NCBI GenBank assembly: GCA_004557975.1
Contig: SFEV01000008.1
Span: 1-62,208, forward strand
Direction of reading: 5' to 3'
DNA: 62,208 bases
Source: Lachnospiraceae bacterium
GTDB taxonomy: Bacteria > Bacillota > Clostridia > Lachnospirales > Lachnospiraceae
The position numbers and the translations under genes are program-made. The notes beneath the pieces are model-generated. The model was given only the letters and a program-made list of their open reading frames with translations, made no database searches and had not been told where the DNA came from. Shown here one piece after another: positions 42,072 through 52,062 of this stretch. Position 1 is the first letter of the stretch. Each line of letters starts with the position of its first letter.

Positions 42072-42192
42072 AGCATTCTCCTTTTTTGCTGTCCGGATAT
42101 TCTATTCATCGCCTCATGCGGCTGAGAAGATGTCAGAAATTTCCTCCGTCCGGTACAAATATATCACGGTCCGGAAACTGTCCGGATTTCTC

Positions 42193-43098
42193 TCAGCCCC
42201 GATACGAAAATTTTCTTTGAATCAGCGTCTCCGCCTCTGCCAGCCGATGGTCCAGCTCCCCTTTTTCCATGACGGGAAGATCCGGTACATGGTCAGAAAT
42301 TCCAAGAAGGCTGCAGAATTCTCTGTACTCATCGTAAACACCCTGCCCGTGCATCACGCGGTACGCTCCCGCATCGCTTCCCAGACCAATTTTCACTCCG
42401 AGCCGGAATCCTTCCCGAATCATACTTCCCTGGCGCTTTTTCAGACTGCGAATCACTTTATCGTCAAACCGTCCGCTCCCGATCAGGTTCGTGATCGTCA
42501 CAAAAGTCGGGATCCATACCGCATGACTTTCTGCCATCGCATGGAGACATTCCTCATCCACAAAATTTCCATGCTCCACGGAGTCCAGCCCGGCCTCCAC
42601 CGCCGCCTGCACCGTACGCGCACCGTTCACATGGGCCATGACCGCCATTCCCTCATCATGGGCAATTCCTATCATTCTGCGGATGTCCTCCGGCGGGAGA
42701 GGTTCCTCGCTGACACTGCCGTCAGTGCCGAAATCCATGATCCCTGAAAACATCACCTTGATGAAATCGCCGCCCTCTGCCTTTACACGCTTTACCAGTG
42801 CATGATATTCCTCCCACGTGTCAAAACCGAACCCCACAATCCCACCGTAGTGTCCATTGCGGTGAATTGCAAACAGCGGTGTCCTGTATGTAATCCCGTA
42901 CTCCGGCGCCAGCGCGGCCGCAAACGCAGAAACACCGAGGGCATCTCCGCCGTCGCGCAGAAATGTAATCCCCATATCCCGGTACTGCTGCAGTTTCTTC
43001 CGTATATCATCCTCCTGCACACCGTTTCGGTGAAGCTCCACCGCCCTGCGGTAATTTTCCCCGTTCATAAACATGTGCATGTGGCATTCTCCAAACAT
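42193..43098 (-). CDS. Amidohydrolase-family metal-dependent hydrolase
   Basis: Metallo-hydrolase of the imidazolonepropionase/amidohydrolase superfamily, 301 residues. The metal-binding HMH is in MFGECHMHMFM at the N-terminus, and later ligands are the His in VMAHVNGA, DSVEHG, and Asp in IGLGSDAGA. Start ATG 43098 is chosen because the metal-binding strand begins there and a weak GAGG lies upstream; codons further upstream have no ribosome-binding site. Compared with relatives of about 400 residues it lacks an N-terminal beta-sandwich domain, so it is a minimal form. Substrate is unknown. Confidence 0.82.
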   Translation of the reverse strand: MFGECHMHMFMNGENYRRAVELHRNGVQEDDIRKKLQQYRDMGITFLRDGGDALGVSAFAAALAPEYGITYRTPLFAIHRNGHYGGIVGFGFDTWEEYHALVKRVKAEGGDFIKVMFSGIMDFGTDGSVSEEPLPPEDIRRMIGIAHDEGMAVMAHVNGARTVQAAVEAGLDSVEHGNFVDEECLHAMAESHAVWIPTFVTITNLIGSGRFDDKVIRSLKKRQGSMIREGFRLGVKIGLGSDAGAYRVMHGQGVYDEYREFCSLLGISDHVPDLPVMEKGELDHRLAEAETLIQRKFSYRG

Positions 43099-43262
43099 GT
43101 GTTTCGCCTCTTTCCTTCCGATGGCTGCTTTCTTCCCATCCACCCCTGCGGACACGCGGACAGCCATTCTTCTGTTCAGTATACTCAATCTGTGCCGCCG
43201 GCGCAAACCTTTTTTCACTTTTACAGTCGCCCTTATCACTGCATTTCCATGCATGCCGAAAA

Positions 43263-43292
43263 GACCCTGCCACGTTTTACCGTGACAGGGTC
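43263..43292 (-). terminator. Terminator after the ABC exporter operon
   Basis: On the minus strand a 12-bp stem with one mismatch (43281-43292 with 43263-43274; core GACCCTGTCACG) has a 6-nt loop and is followed by TTTT. It lies 50 nt past the permease stop. Confidence 0.8.
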
Positions 43293-43342
43293 CGTCAGTT
43301 CCTTCTTATTGCCCGCAGCAGTTCAGAACTGCTGTAATACCA

Positions 43343-45346
43343 TCATCCCACCATGTGTCCATCCTGCATCTCTTTCAGTATCTCCGCAAATACCTTCATT
43401 GTCTCCGGGAAATTCTCCCCTGTCGGGTATCCTCCCAGATACCTGTAGGAACCCATTTCGGTTAAAGTAATGCATCCTGGTGCACTCCGGTAATCACGGT
43501 ATGATACGGTTCTCAGATCTTTCTGGTATGCAGATACCACTTTCCAAAGCCAGGCTCCCGAAAGATCCGGAAGAGATTCTGTCGCTTCGGTTACTTCCCA
43601 GTCTCCGTATCCCACTGCGTATTCATCGTCTTCCGGCACGTATTCCATATCCTCCGGTGTGTACTCTGTCCCGTCATCCGGATTGTACTCCTGAGCCTTA
43701 CCGTCATCTCCCGGTGTTTTCTCCTCTTTTTCTGAAAATTCTGTCCGGTTCTCTGTGGAATCATCTGTGCCCTCATTTCCTTTCTTCAGTCTCTGAATAC
43801 TCTCCTCCGGCAGCCAGGGACTTCCGACCACCTGATCGGCATCTTCCTCCGTCCAGCCGAGAATCGGGAAAAAGCGTTCACGGTACGATTCCTCTTCAAA
43901 CAGCACTTCCATTGTATCAAGCAGCAGTTCGTCATCCACCCAATAACACCGGTATATCTCTTTTCCGTTTTTCATATGGAATTTTATCCCGACGTAACTG
44001 ACATTTTCCTTCCACCCATCCGGAACATTTTCAACACCGCTCTCTGCCAGCCTGTAAATGGCATCGACGTTGTCAGTCTCAAGATAATCAAGCACCGCCT
44101 TATCCGTTGAACTGTCATATGACACTCCGTCTATCTCATACCGGAAGCTGAAATAGCTGTCGCGGACTGACATGGACTGCACATCCTCCTTTGCCGGAAG
44201 ATATGAATTGATGCCTGTCACGTCAAATCGTCCTCCCAGAAATATAACGGCAGAGACAATGACAGTAATCAGAATATGCGATTTCCGCGCCAGGGCCTGC
44301 CGGATATCCCAGCGGTAAATAAATTCCATAATCATGCAGGCCAGAGTACCGAACAGCACGATAAATACGAGTTCCAGAGCCAGATTATCAAACAGCTCAT
44401 ACGCTACCATGGAGGCAATCACGGCAACGGGAATCATCAGCATCAGCTTAATCACACTCTCCAGCCTGCCAAAAGCAAGAGCATTCCCTGCAGACTCTGT
44501 CCTTCGTTTGCAGTACAGCGCCATGGAAATAAGCGTCAGAAGCGCCGCAATGGCAATGAGCTGACACAGATCAGCCATATCGGGTACAGGTCCCGTAAGG
44601 CCCAGTTTTGCTGTGTTTTCGTATCCGGACTGATACAGACAGTAGGCCCACGGAGAAGACACCCGGAGAAGCTCTGTCTCACTCACGCTTCTTCCAAACA
44701 ACAGGAGCGTCGGAAGTACCGGGAAAAACAGATTCTGGAAGCCCAGCAGAATCAGGATCATCATCGGCAGATACAGGCCAAAAACACAGACTGCAAAAAC
44801 GGATGTAATCATCCTGCCGGTCAGCGTCATGGCAACCAGCGTAGCAGAATAACTGCACAGAAAATACAGAAGTCCCTGAGCGGAAGCGAATACCACCTCT
44901 GCTGCAGCGCCGGGATTTACAGCTCCATAGAATATTCCGATCAGAATAGCCAGAAGCTGGCTGAATCCATAGGCAATCACAAATGTCAGTACTCCTGCAA
45001 CATATTTCACTGAAAACAGCCTTTCCCGCCTCAGAGGCAGACTGTGCAGAAAATCAAGCTTCGCAGATGAATGCAGATAGCCAAATACACACAGCGCACA
45101 GAAAATGCCTGCACCGAGAATAAAAAATGTATTTTCCTGATGCCCGAATCCCACATTGTTGCAGAAAGTTGTCAGATAGTCCACAGTATCTCCGTACTTT
45201 CGCGCATCAGATGCATTCGCGGCCAGGACAATCAGAATCCGCAGCGGAATCAACATTCCGAATACAAGGAACTGCAGTGCCGCAAGCCAGCTCAGTCTGC
45301 GCACCTCATCAAAAGTCAGCTTAGAAAACGAGATTTTTGATGTCAT
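43343..45346 (-). CDS. ABC-2 type transporter permease (YtrC/D-like)
   Basis: Membrane protein of 667 residues with clustered hydrophobic helices in two blocks (about residues 12-230 and 260-375) and a long C-terminal hydrophilic, Asp/Glu-rich part (about 380-667) that is probably extracytoplasmic. Start ATG 45346 has GGAGGTGG 7 nt upstream; a GTG 21 nt earlier is less well placed. It overlaps the ATPase gene by 26 nt, so the two are coupled. Together with a GntR repressor and ATPase this is a YtrA-type antibiotic- or cell-wall-stress exporter. No known substrate can be assigned. Confidence 0.82.
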   Translation of the reverse strand: MTSKISFSKLTFDEVRRLSWLAALQFLVFGMLIPLRILIVLAANASDARKYGDTVDYLTTFCNNVGFGHQENTFFILGAGIFCALCVFGYLHSSAKLDFLHSLPLRRERLFSVKYVAGVLTFVIAYGFSQLLAILIGIFYGAVNPGAAAEVVFASAQGLLYFLCSYSATLVAMTLTGRMITSVFAVCVFGLYLPMMILILLGFQNLFFPVLPTLLLFGRSVSETELLRVSSPWAYCLYQSGYENTAKLGLTGPVPDMADLCQLIAIAALLTLISMALYCKRRTESAGNALAFGRLESVIKLMLMIPVAVIASMVAYELFDNLALELVFIVLFGTLACMIMEFIYRWDIRQALARKSHILITVIVSAVIFLGGRFDVTGINSYLPAKEDVQSMSVRDSYFSFRYEIDGVSYDSSTDKAVLDYLETDNVDAIYRLAESGVENVPDGWKENVSYVGIKFHMKNGKEIYRCYWVDDELLLDTMEVLFEEESYRERFFPILGWTEEDADQVVGSPWLPEESIQRLKKGNEGTDDSTENRTEFSEKEEKTPGDDGKAQEYNPDDGTEYTPEDMEYVPEDDEYAVGYGDWEVTEATESLPDLSGAWLWKVVSAYQKDLRTVSYRDYRSAPGCITLTEMGSYRYLGGYPTGENFPETMKVFAEILKEMQDGHMVG

Positions 45347-46223
45347 ATCCTGCCACCTCCGTTTCACTGATAAAAATTTCTTCGAGAGTCAGCGGTAAAA
45401 TCTCCGAAAACAGCGGCTGCTTCTCCTGGATCTTATACTGTACCTCGTCATAATTGCCGCGTACTACAATGGTCAGCAGCGAACCTCTCTTGTCATGCTG
45501 CAGCACCTCCAGCTCGGAGAGCAGCTCTTCCTCCTGCTGCGGCTCCGGAATCACACACTGTATCTTGTGGATACCCAGCTTCATCTCATCGAGATCTCTC
45601 GCAAACAGGATTCCTCCTTTGTGCAGAAGGCCCACGTGGTCGCAGATGTCCTCGATCTCGCGCAGACTGTGGGACGCGATCACCGGCGTGAATTTGCGGT
45701 TCATAATCTCTGCTGCAAACAGACTCTTTACGGTCTGGCGCATCACCGGATCCAGTCCGTCAAAGGTCTCATCACACAGCAGATACTCTGTATTGGCGCA
45801 GATTCCAAGGAGCACAGAAACCTGCTTCTTCATTCCCTTTGAAAATGTGGAAAGCTTGCGTTTCGGATCGAGGCTGAATTTTTCAATCAGATCATCAAAT
45901 CGTGACGTATCAAACCCCTGGTAGATCATCTTATAATAATCACGCATCACATTAGCTGTGGCATTCTGAAAAAAACATGCCGTATCCGGAATAAAGCAGA
46001 TTTTTTCCTTCGCCTGTGGATTCTCCCATACAGGCATGCTGTCGATCAGCACATTGCCATCCTCCGGCTTCAGTACACCTGCCACCACACGCAGCAGCGT
46101 ACTTTTCCCGGCTCCGTTTGTGCCGACCAGTCCGAAAATGCTGTTTTCACTGATCTGCGCTGTGACACGGTCAAGAGCACGAATATCATCAAATATTTTT
46201 GTGACATTGTCTATTTGAATCAT
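45321..46223 (-). CDS. ABC transporter ATP-binding protein (YtrB-like)
   Basis: Cytosolic ATPase of 300 residues pairing with the adjacent permease. Walker A is GTNGAGKST, the signature region is STFSKGMKKQ and Walker B is LLCDETFDGLD. The C-terminal third (from about 215) is an extension typical of ABC-2 exporters of this group. It overlaps both neighbours (35 nt with the GntR gene, 26 nt with the permease), so the three genes form one tightly coupled operon. Confidence 0.93.
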   Translation of the reverse strand: MIQIDNVTKIFDDIRALDRVTAQISENSIFGLVGTNGAGKSTLLRVVAGVLKPEDGNVLIDSMPVWENPQAKEKICFIPDTACFFQNATANVMRDYYKMIYQGFDTSRFDDLIEKFSLDPKRKLSTFSKGMKKQVSVLLGICANTEYLLCDETFDGLDPVMRQTVKSLFAAEIMNRKFTPVIASHSLREIEDICDHVGLLHKGGILFARDLDEMKLGIHKIQCVIPEPQQEEELLSELEVLQHDKRGSLLTIVVRGNYDEVQYKIQEKQPLFSEILPLTLEEIFISETEVAGYDIKNLVF

Positions 46224-46599
46224 AGCTCACATCTCCTCCCTCTCTGTAAAACTGTTTCGTTTTTTCGAGAAACATCTCGCAGGAAATGTCCAGTTCCTTC
46301 CCCTTCTCCACCAGCTCCTTCAAAGAACGGAAAACGCTTTCCTGCTTTTTCACCTTCAGTCCCTCATTGCCCGACACAAAATTGCCGCGCCCCTTCACAG
46401 GATAAATATAGCCTTCCTGCTCCAGCATACTGTATGCCTTCTGTATCGTGTTTGGGTTAATAGAAAGCTCCATGGCCAGTGAACGGACTGAGGGCATCTG
46501 GCTGTCGGGTTCCAGTATTCCATTCACAATCAGTGTCTGGAACCGTTCGACCACCTGTTCATAAATTGGTTTTCGATTCTGTAAATCAATCCCGATCAT
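46189..46599 (-). CDS. GntR-family repressor of the YtrA subfamily
   Basis: Transcriptional regulator of 136 residues. A winged helix-turn-helix (about 8-75: IYEQVVERFQTLIVNGILE, then MPSVRSLAMELSINPNTIQKAY) is followed by only a short C-terminal dimerisation helix, typical of YtrA repressors that control adjacent ABC transporters. Start ATG 46599 has AAGGAGGGG just upstream. The promoter 16-70 nt upstream carries a perfect palindrome, so negative autoregulation of the operon is expected. In Bacillus, YtrA operons respond to cell-wall antibiotics. Confidence 0.92.
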   Translation of the reverse strand: MIGIDLQNRKPIYEQVVERFQTLIVNGILEPDSQMPSVRSLAMELSINPNTIQKAYSMLEQEGYIYPVKGRGNFVSGNEGLKVKKQESVFRSLKELVEKGKELDISCEMFLEKTKQFYREGGDVSYDSNRQCHKNI

Positions 46600-46614
46600 A
46601 GCCCCTCCTTACTA

Positions 46615-46671
46615 AGTGTACTATTTATGTTAGTACACTCTCTTTATATAATGGCTTCCTGAATTTGTCAA
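46615..46671 (-). promoter_or_regulatory. Promoter and palindromic operator of the GntR/ABC operon
   Basis: -35 TTGACA (46666-46671), 17-nt spacer, -10 TATAAA (46643-46648). Immediately downstream is AGTGTACTA-N7-TAGTACACT (46615-46639), a perfect 9-bp-arm palindrome covering the likely transcription start, the expected place for repression by the YtrA-like protein. Confidence 0.85.
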
Positions 46672-46767
46672 TGAAGTGGAAAAAAGCTTAAGGAAAACTT
46701 CCGATTTGCAGTAAACATCTCTCATCTGCAGTCTGACTGATCAATCATCCGGATGTATTAATGCAGC

Positions 46768-46793
46768 AAAAAGGGACAGGCCAAGCCTGTCCC
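46768..46793 (-). terminator. Terminator after the second SH3 lipoprotein
   Basis: On the minus strand GGGACAGG-cttgg-CCTGTCCC (46773-46793) is followed by T5. It lies 25 nt past the stop codon. Confidence 0.88.
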
Positions 46794-46817
46794 CGTACAT
46801 TTCTGAAATGCTGCAGA

Positions 46818-47600
46818 TTACTCCGTCGCAAAAAGATTCTTATTTACATAGCCGATGGTGCCATCCATGTTTACTTTATACCAGCGGTCCGTATAACCGA
46901 TGGCGGTCACATTCGTACCGGAAGCAACCGTTCCGATAATTTCGCCGTCCTGTGCCGGTGTACTGCGCAGATTTGCCCCTGTTGTCGCCTGAATCGGGAA
47001 GCTCTCTGCGTATGTCTCCACGCCGAACTCCAGATCAACGGATGAGCTGCCTGTGTCAACAGAAGAACTGCCTGCCGTCTCATTTGCCAGCTGTGCGCGC
47101 TCCTCCTCTGTCTTCGGAGCTACCTCTTCCTCAGACATAAACTGCTTGGACACATATCCGTTGTCCTCATAGCCTTCCACATCCACCTTATACCAGTTGG
47201 CCGTCTCACCTACTACTGTCACACGCTCACCCTGGTCAAAACTGTCAAAAATCTCACCGTCCGTGCCGGGCTTCGTGCGGACATTGATATCATCCATCGC
47301 ATACAGCTCACGAAGCTGATCATACTCTGTCTCAAGCGCCAGCTCCTCGTCGATCGTCAGATCCTTCGGCTGGGTCTGCGGCTCTGTCTCCGTCTCTGTC
47401 TCTGTAGGCGGCTCTGTCTCCGTCTCTGTCTCTGTGGGCGGCTCCGTCACCTTCTCTGTGGGCGGTTCTGTCTCTGTGGGCGGCTCTGTCACCTTTTCCG
47501 TCTCAGGCTCCTTTTTTAATTTGTCACATCCTGTGGCGATCATCGCTACGGAACATGATAATAACACTGCAAGCAAAATTCTTCTGCTGTGATTCTTCAT
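46818..47600 (-). CDS. SH3-domain lipoprotein with a Pro/Thr/Glu-rich linker
   Basis: Lipoprotein of 260 residues. The signal peptide ends in lipobox ATGC near residue 24, followed by a PPTETE-type repeat linker (about 30-70). Two bacterial SH3 domains follow, one around INVRTKPGTDGEI (about 95-160) and one around GANLRSTPAQDGEI (about 200-258). Start ATG 47600 has GGAGGG 8 nt upstream. It is a shorter relative of the lipoprotein at 38875, without its globular domain. Likely role is binding the cell wall from the membrane surface. Confidence 0.87.
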   Translation of the reverse strand: MKNHSRRILLAVLLSCSVAMIATGCDKLKKEPETEKVTEPPTETEPPTEKVTEPPTETETETEPPTETETETEPQTQPKDLTIDEELALETEYDQLRELYAMDDINVRTKPGTDGEIFDSFDQGERVTVVGETANWYKVDVEGYEDNGYVSKQFMSEEEVAPKTEEERAQLANETAGSSSVDTGSSSVDLEFGVETYAESFPIQATTGANLRSTPAQDGEIIGTVASGTNVTAIGYTDRWYKVNMDGTIGYVNKNLFATE

Positions 47601-47761
47601 GATAAAATCCCTCCATTTTTTATTAATATCTCCCAAAAATAATCCTGCATGCATCATATCACGCAATTTCGAAGATTGCAAGAGTTGTCACAGAATTTTT
47701 AAATTTTTTAAGTTTTTGTTAACTTGTTCGGAGGGAGTATGGTTCGCCGGAAACAGATCAA

Positions 47762-49525
47762 TCAGTGCTGAAGCAGATCGGCACTGGAAGATTCAAGCTG
47801 CGCCTTTGCCTGCCGTATCTTTTCCATGCCCTCCTCCGTCATCTTATCCACACGGAATCTGGCAAGATACTTCTGAAGCAGTGCGCAGTCGCTCTTCAGC
47901 TGTTTTTTCTTTGCTTTGTCCAGACTCTTCCCGGCGTCCTTCATGGCCTGCTGCGTCCTGGAAAGCAGGCTCTGTGCTTCCCCTGTCAGTTCAAGAGCCT
48001 CCCGTCTCATGGCATCCAGTCCGGCATACTGCTGCGCATCCCGGATCGCCTGTTCAATCTCTGATTCGGACATTCTGTCGTCTGCAGTGATCGTTATGGA
48101 CTGCTCCCTGCCGGTGCCCAGATCCTTTGCCGACACTTTCAGGATTCCGTTGGCATCAATATCAAAGGTCACTTCAATCTGCGGAACTCCTGCCGGTGCC
48201 CTCCTGATTCCGTTCAGTCGGAACTTGCCGATCCGCTTATTATCACGTGCCATAGGACGTTCGCCCTGCAGAACGTGGATTTCCACAGTGGTCTGATACG
48301 GCATCGCCGTGGAAAATACCTTGGAAAATCTGGTCGGAAGCGTTGTATTCCGCTCAATAAGTCTGGTCGCAACGCCTCCCACCGTCTCAATGGACAGACT
48401 CATGGGGGTCACATCCAGCAGCAGCAGATCCTGGCCCGTCCCTGCCGCAATCAGCCCGTTGCCCTGAAGCGTACTTCCGAGGATCGCCGCACCCTGTGCC
48501 ACGCATTCGTCCGGATTAATATTCCTAGAAGGCTCCTTGCCCGTAAGCTGCCGTACCTTCGCCTGCACGGCAGGAATACGCGTGGATCCTCCCACCAGCA
48601 GTACTCTGCCCAGAGCTGACGGGGAAATTCCCGCATCGGAAAGCGCATTCTGTACCGGTCCTGCCGTCCTCTCAATCAGATCACTGACCAGCTCCTGGAA
48701 CCGGCTTCTCGTCAGAGTCATGTCGAGGTGCAGCGGTTCTCCCTTAACCTGCGTCAGATACGGCAGCACGATCTGTGTGCTCTCCGCCGTGGAAAGCTCC
48801 TTCTTTGCCTGCTCCGCCGCCTCACGGACACGCTGCATCGCAGCAAAATCCCTGCTCAGATCCACGTGCTGCTCTGCCTTAAAGTTCTTCACAATCCAGT
48901 CAGCAATCCGGGCATCAAAATCATCACCGCCCAGATGATTGTCTCCCGCCGTCGCAAGCACCTCGATCACACCGTCCCCGATCTCAATAACAGAGACGTC
49001 AAAGGTACCGCCGCCCAGGTCATATACCATGACCTTCTGTGCCTCTCCGTGATCCAGACCGTAGGAAAGTGCCGCACTGGTGGGCTCATTGATAATACGC
49101 ATGACATTGAGACCGGCAATTCTCCCGGCATCCTTCGTCGCCTGTCGCTGTGCGTCATTAAAGTACGCCGGAACCGTGATCACCGCATCTGACACTGTCT
49201 CTCCCAGAAAATCCTCCGCATCCTTCCTGAGCTGCATCAGAATCATGGCACTGATCGTCTGAGCCTTATACTCTTTTCCGTCGATGCGTGTACTCCACTC
49301 TGTTCCCATATGGCGTTTCACAGAACTGATTGTACGCTCCGGATTTGTCACTGCCTGACGCCGCGCAGCCTCACCGACGAGACGCTCCCCGTTCCTGGCA
49401 AATGCCACAATACTCGGTGTCGTCCTCTTTCCGTTTCCGTTCACAACGATCACCGGCTCATTATTCTCCACAACAGAAACACAGCTGTTGGTCGTTCCGA
49501 GATCGATCCCCAATACTTTGCCCAT
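47762..49525 (-). CDS. dnaK: Hsp70 chaperone DnaK, stand-alone copy
   Basis: ATP-driven protein-folding chaperone of 587 residues. The nucleotide-binding domain starts GIDLGTTNSCVSVV, with VYDLGGGTFDVS and LVGGSTRIPAVQ. The substrate-binding beta domain includes LLLDVTPMSLSIETVGG. The helical lid is truncated relative to housekeeping DnaK of about 610-620 residues and lacks the usual acidic C-terminal tail. Start ATG 49525 has GGAGG 8 nt upstream. No grpE or hrcA is adjacent and no CIRCE is visible upstream, so this is probably a second, non-housekeeping copy. The dnaJ and hsp20 genes 4 kb away may work with it. Confidence 0.92.
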   Translation of the reverse strand: MGKVLGIDLGTTNSCVSVVENNEPVIVVNGNGKRTTPSIVAFARNGERLVGEAARRQAVTNPERTISSVKRHMGTEWSTRIDGKEYKAQTISAMILMQLRKDAEDFLGETVSDAVITVPAYFNDAQRQATKDAGRIAGLNVMRIINEPTSAALSYGLDHGEAQKVMVYDLGGGTFDVSVIEIGDGVIEVLATAGDNHLGGDDFDARIADWIVKNFKAEQHVDLSRDFAAMQRVREAAEQAKKELSTAESTQIVLPYLTQVKGEPLHLDMTLTRSRFQELVSDLIERTAGPVQNALSDAGISPSALGRVLLVGGSTRIPAVQAKVRQLTGKEPSRNINPDECVAQGAAILGSTLQGNGLIAAGTGQDLLLLDVTPMSLSIETVGGVATRLIERNTTLPTRFSKVFSTAMPYQTTVEIHVLQGERPMARDNKRIGKFRLNGIRRAPAGVPQIEVTFDIDANGILKVSAKDLGTGREQSITITADDRMSESEIEQAIRDAQQYAGLDAMRREALELTGEAQSLLSRTQQAMKDAGKSLDKAKKKQLKSDCALLQKYLARFRVDKMTEEGMEKIRQAKAQLESSSADLLQH

Positions 49526-49682
49526 ATCCGTTACCTCCATATATCAAACGATGCATATCCTGTCCTCTCTTAACAAACGAAACCAGTGTAACACCTGAAA
49601 ATAAGCGGGTCAACGGATTTTGCGGGATTTATACTTTTTTAATGTTGGTGAGAATTTCTTTATTTTTCGGATATCCCATATG

Positions 49683-49720
49683 AAAAGGCGGGCAAAGGTC
49701 TGCGCCTTTTGCCCGCCTCT
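49683..49720 (-). terminator. Terminator after nrdD
   Basis: On the minus strand AGGCGGGCAAA (49708-49718) pairs with TTTGCCCGCCT (49686-49696) and is followed by TTT. It lies about 25 nt past the nrdD stop. Confidence 0.85.
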
Positions 49721-49743
49721 TATACTGTTACACTGATTCACTG

Positions 49744-51876
49744 CTACATGGATTTACGCTCCGCGATCTCCGCCATCTTTGCCGCATTCAGCCTCGTATC
49801 GCCGTGGACACGGCTGTAGGACAGATAGCCGTTCATACGGTCAATCTTTGTCAGATTCCTGGAACCGCACTTCGGGCAGACATCCATCTCCAGCTCCTGA
49901 TGACCGCAGTCATCACAGTATGCAAGAGAAAGATTGACACCCTCATAATAGCCCAAAGACATGGCGCGGCGGATCAGACTCTTGATTGCCTCAATATTGT
50001 AATCAATCGGATAGCGGACATACTGGATCTTGCCGCCGTTGCACAGCTCCCAGAACCGTCCCTCCAGATCCTGCTTCTCGATCGGCGTGATATCCTCTGT
50101 CACATGGCAGTGGAAGCTGTTGCTCACATACGGACGGTCTGATACATTTGCCACAATACCGTACTTTTTCCTGAACTGCTCAACCTGCAGACCGCAGAGA
50201 CTCTCTGCCGGAGTACCGTAGATAGCATACAGCCAGCCATCCTCTTTCTTGAATTCATTCACCTTGTCATTGATATGCTGCAGCACTTCGAGAGCAAACT
50301 GCCCATCCTGCGCAATAGATTTCCCGTTGTAAAGCTCCTGCAGCTCATTCAGCGCCGTGATGCCGAAGGAAGCCGTCATGGGCTTCAGAATACTCTTGAT
50401 CTTTTCGTGGGGCTGCAGGTGTCCGCCATAGAAGCCTCCTTCGCAGTAGCCGAGAGGGTTCGTGGAAGCGCGCATCTCTCCGAGATACTCATAAGTACGG
50501 ATGTGCAGTCTGCGGATCATCTCCAGATAATCATCCAGCACTTCATAAAAATCGCGGCTCTCAGCCCGTGATTTTGCCAGAATCATCGGCAGGTGCAGGC
50601 TGACTGCCCCGACATTGAACCGGCCCACAAATACAGGCTCATCCTTGTCATCCGCCGGCTGCATGCCTCCCCTTTCATACCACGGGCTCAGGAATGCACG
50701 GCAGCCCATGGGGCTGATTACCTTTCCGTATTTTTTATACATGCTGGAAATATATCCTTCTCCTGTCATGGACAGCCAGTCCGGATACATGGTCTTTGCA
50801 GAACACTGGATGCCTGCCTCAAATACATCCTCGCACTCTCCGCCCGGTCCGTGCAGATTCTCGTCATAAAGAAATACAATTTTCGGGAAAAGCACCGGCT
50901 TTTTATTGCCCGGCTTGCCCTGGCCCTCTCTGTGCACGTTAAGAAGAGATACGGAAATCATTTTTTCAAACTCTGTCCGGCCCAGTCCCAGCGTCACAGT
51001 CACAAACGGATAATCCCCGCGGGAGGAACCCACCGTGTTCAGCTTGTACTCGATTCCCTGCCAGCCCTGGTCACAGTCTCTGCGGACCTTGCAGCGTGCA
51101 TATTCTTCGGCACGCTCTGCCACGCCTTCCCAGGACGGGTCTGCGTATTTTGCAAATTCTTCTTTATACTTCCGGTAGCTCTTTTCCGCATACGGAGCCA
51201 GAATCTTATCCACCTCCGGAACGGTGAAACCGCCGTACTGCTGAGCTGCCGTGCTCAGAATAATATCACCCATGACGTCAAAGGCCGTATCCAGCGTCTT
51301 GGGCTCATTGTACCAGACATTTCCCATCTCGAAGCCGCCCTGCAGCACTGCTCCCACGTTGAACAGACAACAGTTCATCGTGTCGAGACGTGCAGACTGG
51401 TCATGAATATAAATATATCCGTCCTTGCACGCCTGAAGCTCATCACGGGTCATGAAAAATTTCCGGTACAGCTCCTTGTTCAGCTCATTGAAAATCAGAC
51501 TGCGCTTCGTGGCAACGAGAGCGCTGTCCGTGTTGGCATTGCTCTTGTCTCCGATGTAACGGATGGACTGGCTCTTCGTGTAGACATCATCCATCATATG
51601 AATGAAATCCAGCTTGTAATTGCGATAATCCCGGTAGCTCTTTGCCACAGCCGGATTGACCGCCTCGAGAGCACCTTCCACGATATTGTGCATTTCCTGG
51701 ATGGTAATGCCCTCTTTTTTCAGAGATTCCGCCTTGTCCTTTGCAAAATCGCAGAGAAACTGCAGCTCCTCATCAGTGAATTTATACAGAATACGTGCCG
51801 CAGATTTGTTTACCGCAACGATAATCTTCTGCACGTTGAATTCTTCATGTGTTCCGTCCTTTTTGATTACATACAT
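49744..51876 (-). CDS. nrdD: Anaerobic ribonucleoside-triphosphate reductase
   Basis: Class III glycyl-radical enzyme of 710 residues that reduces NTPs to dNTPs without oxygen. It has an N-terminal ATP-cone (MYVIKKDGTHEEFNVQKI), a catalytic barrel, a zinc-binding CDDC...CPKC near the C-terminus, and the radical-bearing Gly683 in RMNGYLS. Start ATG 51876 has AAAGGAG about 10 nt upstream and is supported by the ATP-cone. The activase gene nrdG is not adjacent and not seen in the window, so it must be elsewhere. Assignment is secure. Confidence 0.96.
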   Translation of the reverse strand: MYVIKKDGTHEEFNVQKIIVAVNKSAARILYKFTDEELQFLCDFAKDKAESLKKEGITIQEMHNIVEGALEAVNPAVAKSYRDYRNYKLDFIHMMDDVYTKSQSIRYIGDKSNANTDSALVATKRSLIFNELNKELYRKFFMTRDELQACKDGYIYIHDQSARLDTMNCCLFNVGAVLQGGFEMGNVWYNEPKTLDTAFDVMGDIILSTAAQQYGGFTVPEVDKILAPYAEKSYRKYKEEFAKYADPSWEGVAERAEEYARCKVRRDCDQGWQGIEYKLNTVGSSRGDYPFVTVTLGLGRTEFEKMISVSLLNVHREGQGKPGNKKPVLFPKIVFLYDENLHGPGGECEDVFEAGIQCSAKTMYPDWLSMTGEGYISSMYKKYGKVISPMGCRAFLSPWYERGGMQPADDKDEPVFVGRFNVGAVSLHLPMILAKSRAESRDFYEVLDDYLEMIRRLHIRTYEYLGEMRASTNPLGYCEGGFYGGHLQPHEKIKSILKPMTASFGITALNELQELYNGKSIAQDGQFALEVLQHINDKVNEFKKEDGWLYAIYGTPAESLCGLQVEQFRKKYGIVANVSDRPYVSNSFHCHVTEDITPIEKQDLEGRFWELCNGGKIQYVRYPIDYNIEAIKSLIRRAMSLGYYEGVNLSLAYCDDCGHQELEMDVCPKCGSRNLTKIDRMNGYLSYSRVHGDTRLNAAKMAEIAERKSM

Positions 51877-52062
51877 GTATGGTGGCTCCTTTCTGTCTGT
51901 GCTGTTCCCGTGTGTGACAGTCTTTCCCTCATCAGGCAGATTCTCTGTCCTGAGCAACTATATCTTGTTTTATTTTTCATCTCTGTGTCAACATGTAGTT
52001 TCATGTTGCCTTTGCAGTATAACCTATATTGCGCATTCTGTAAAGTAGATATTTGAATCTGC

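Noticed and set aside
50593..52056. 487-codon plus-strand ORF opposite nrdD
   Set aside because: nrdD on the minus strand is complete and motif-rich; the opposite frame is His/Arg/Leu-rich noise typical of antisense frames.
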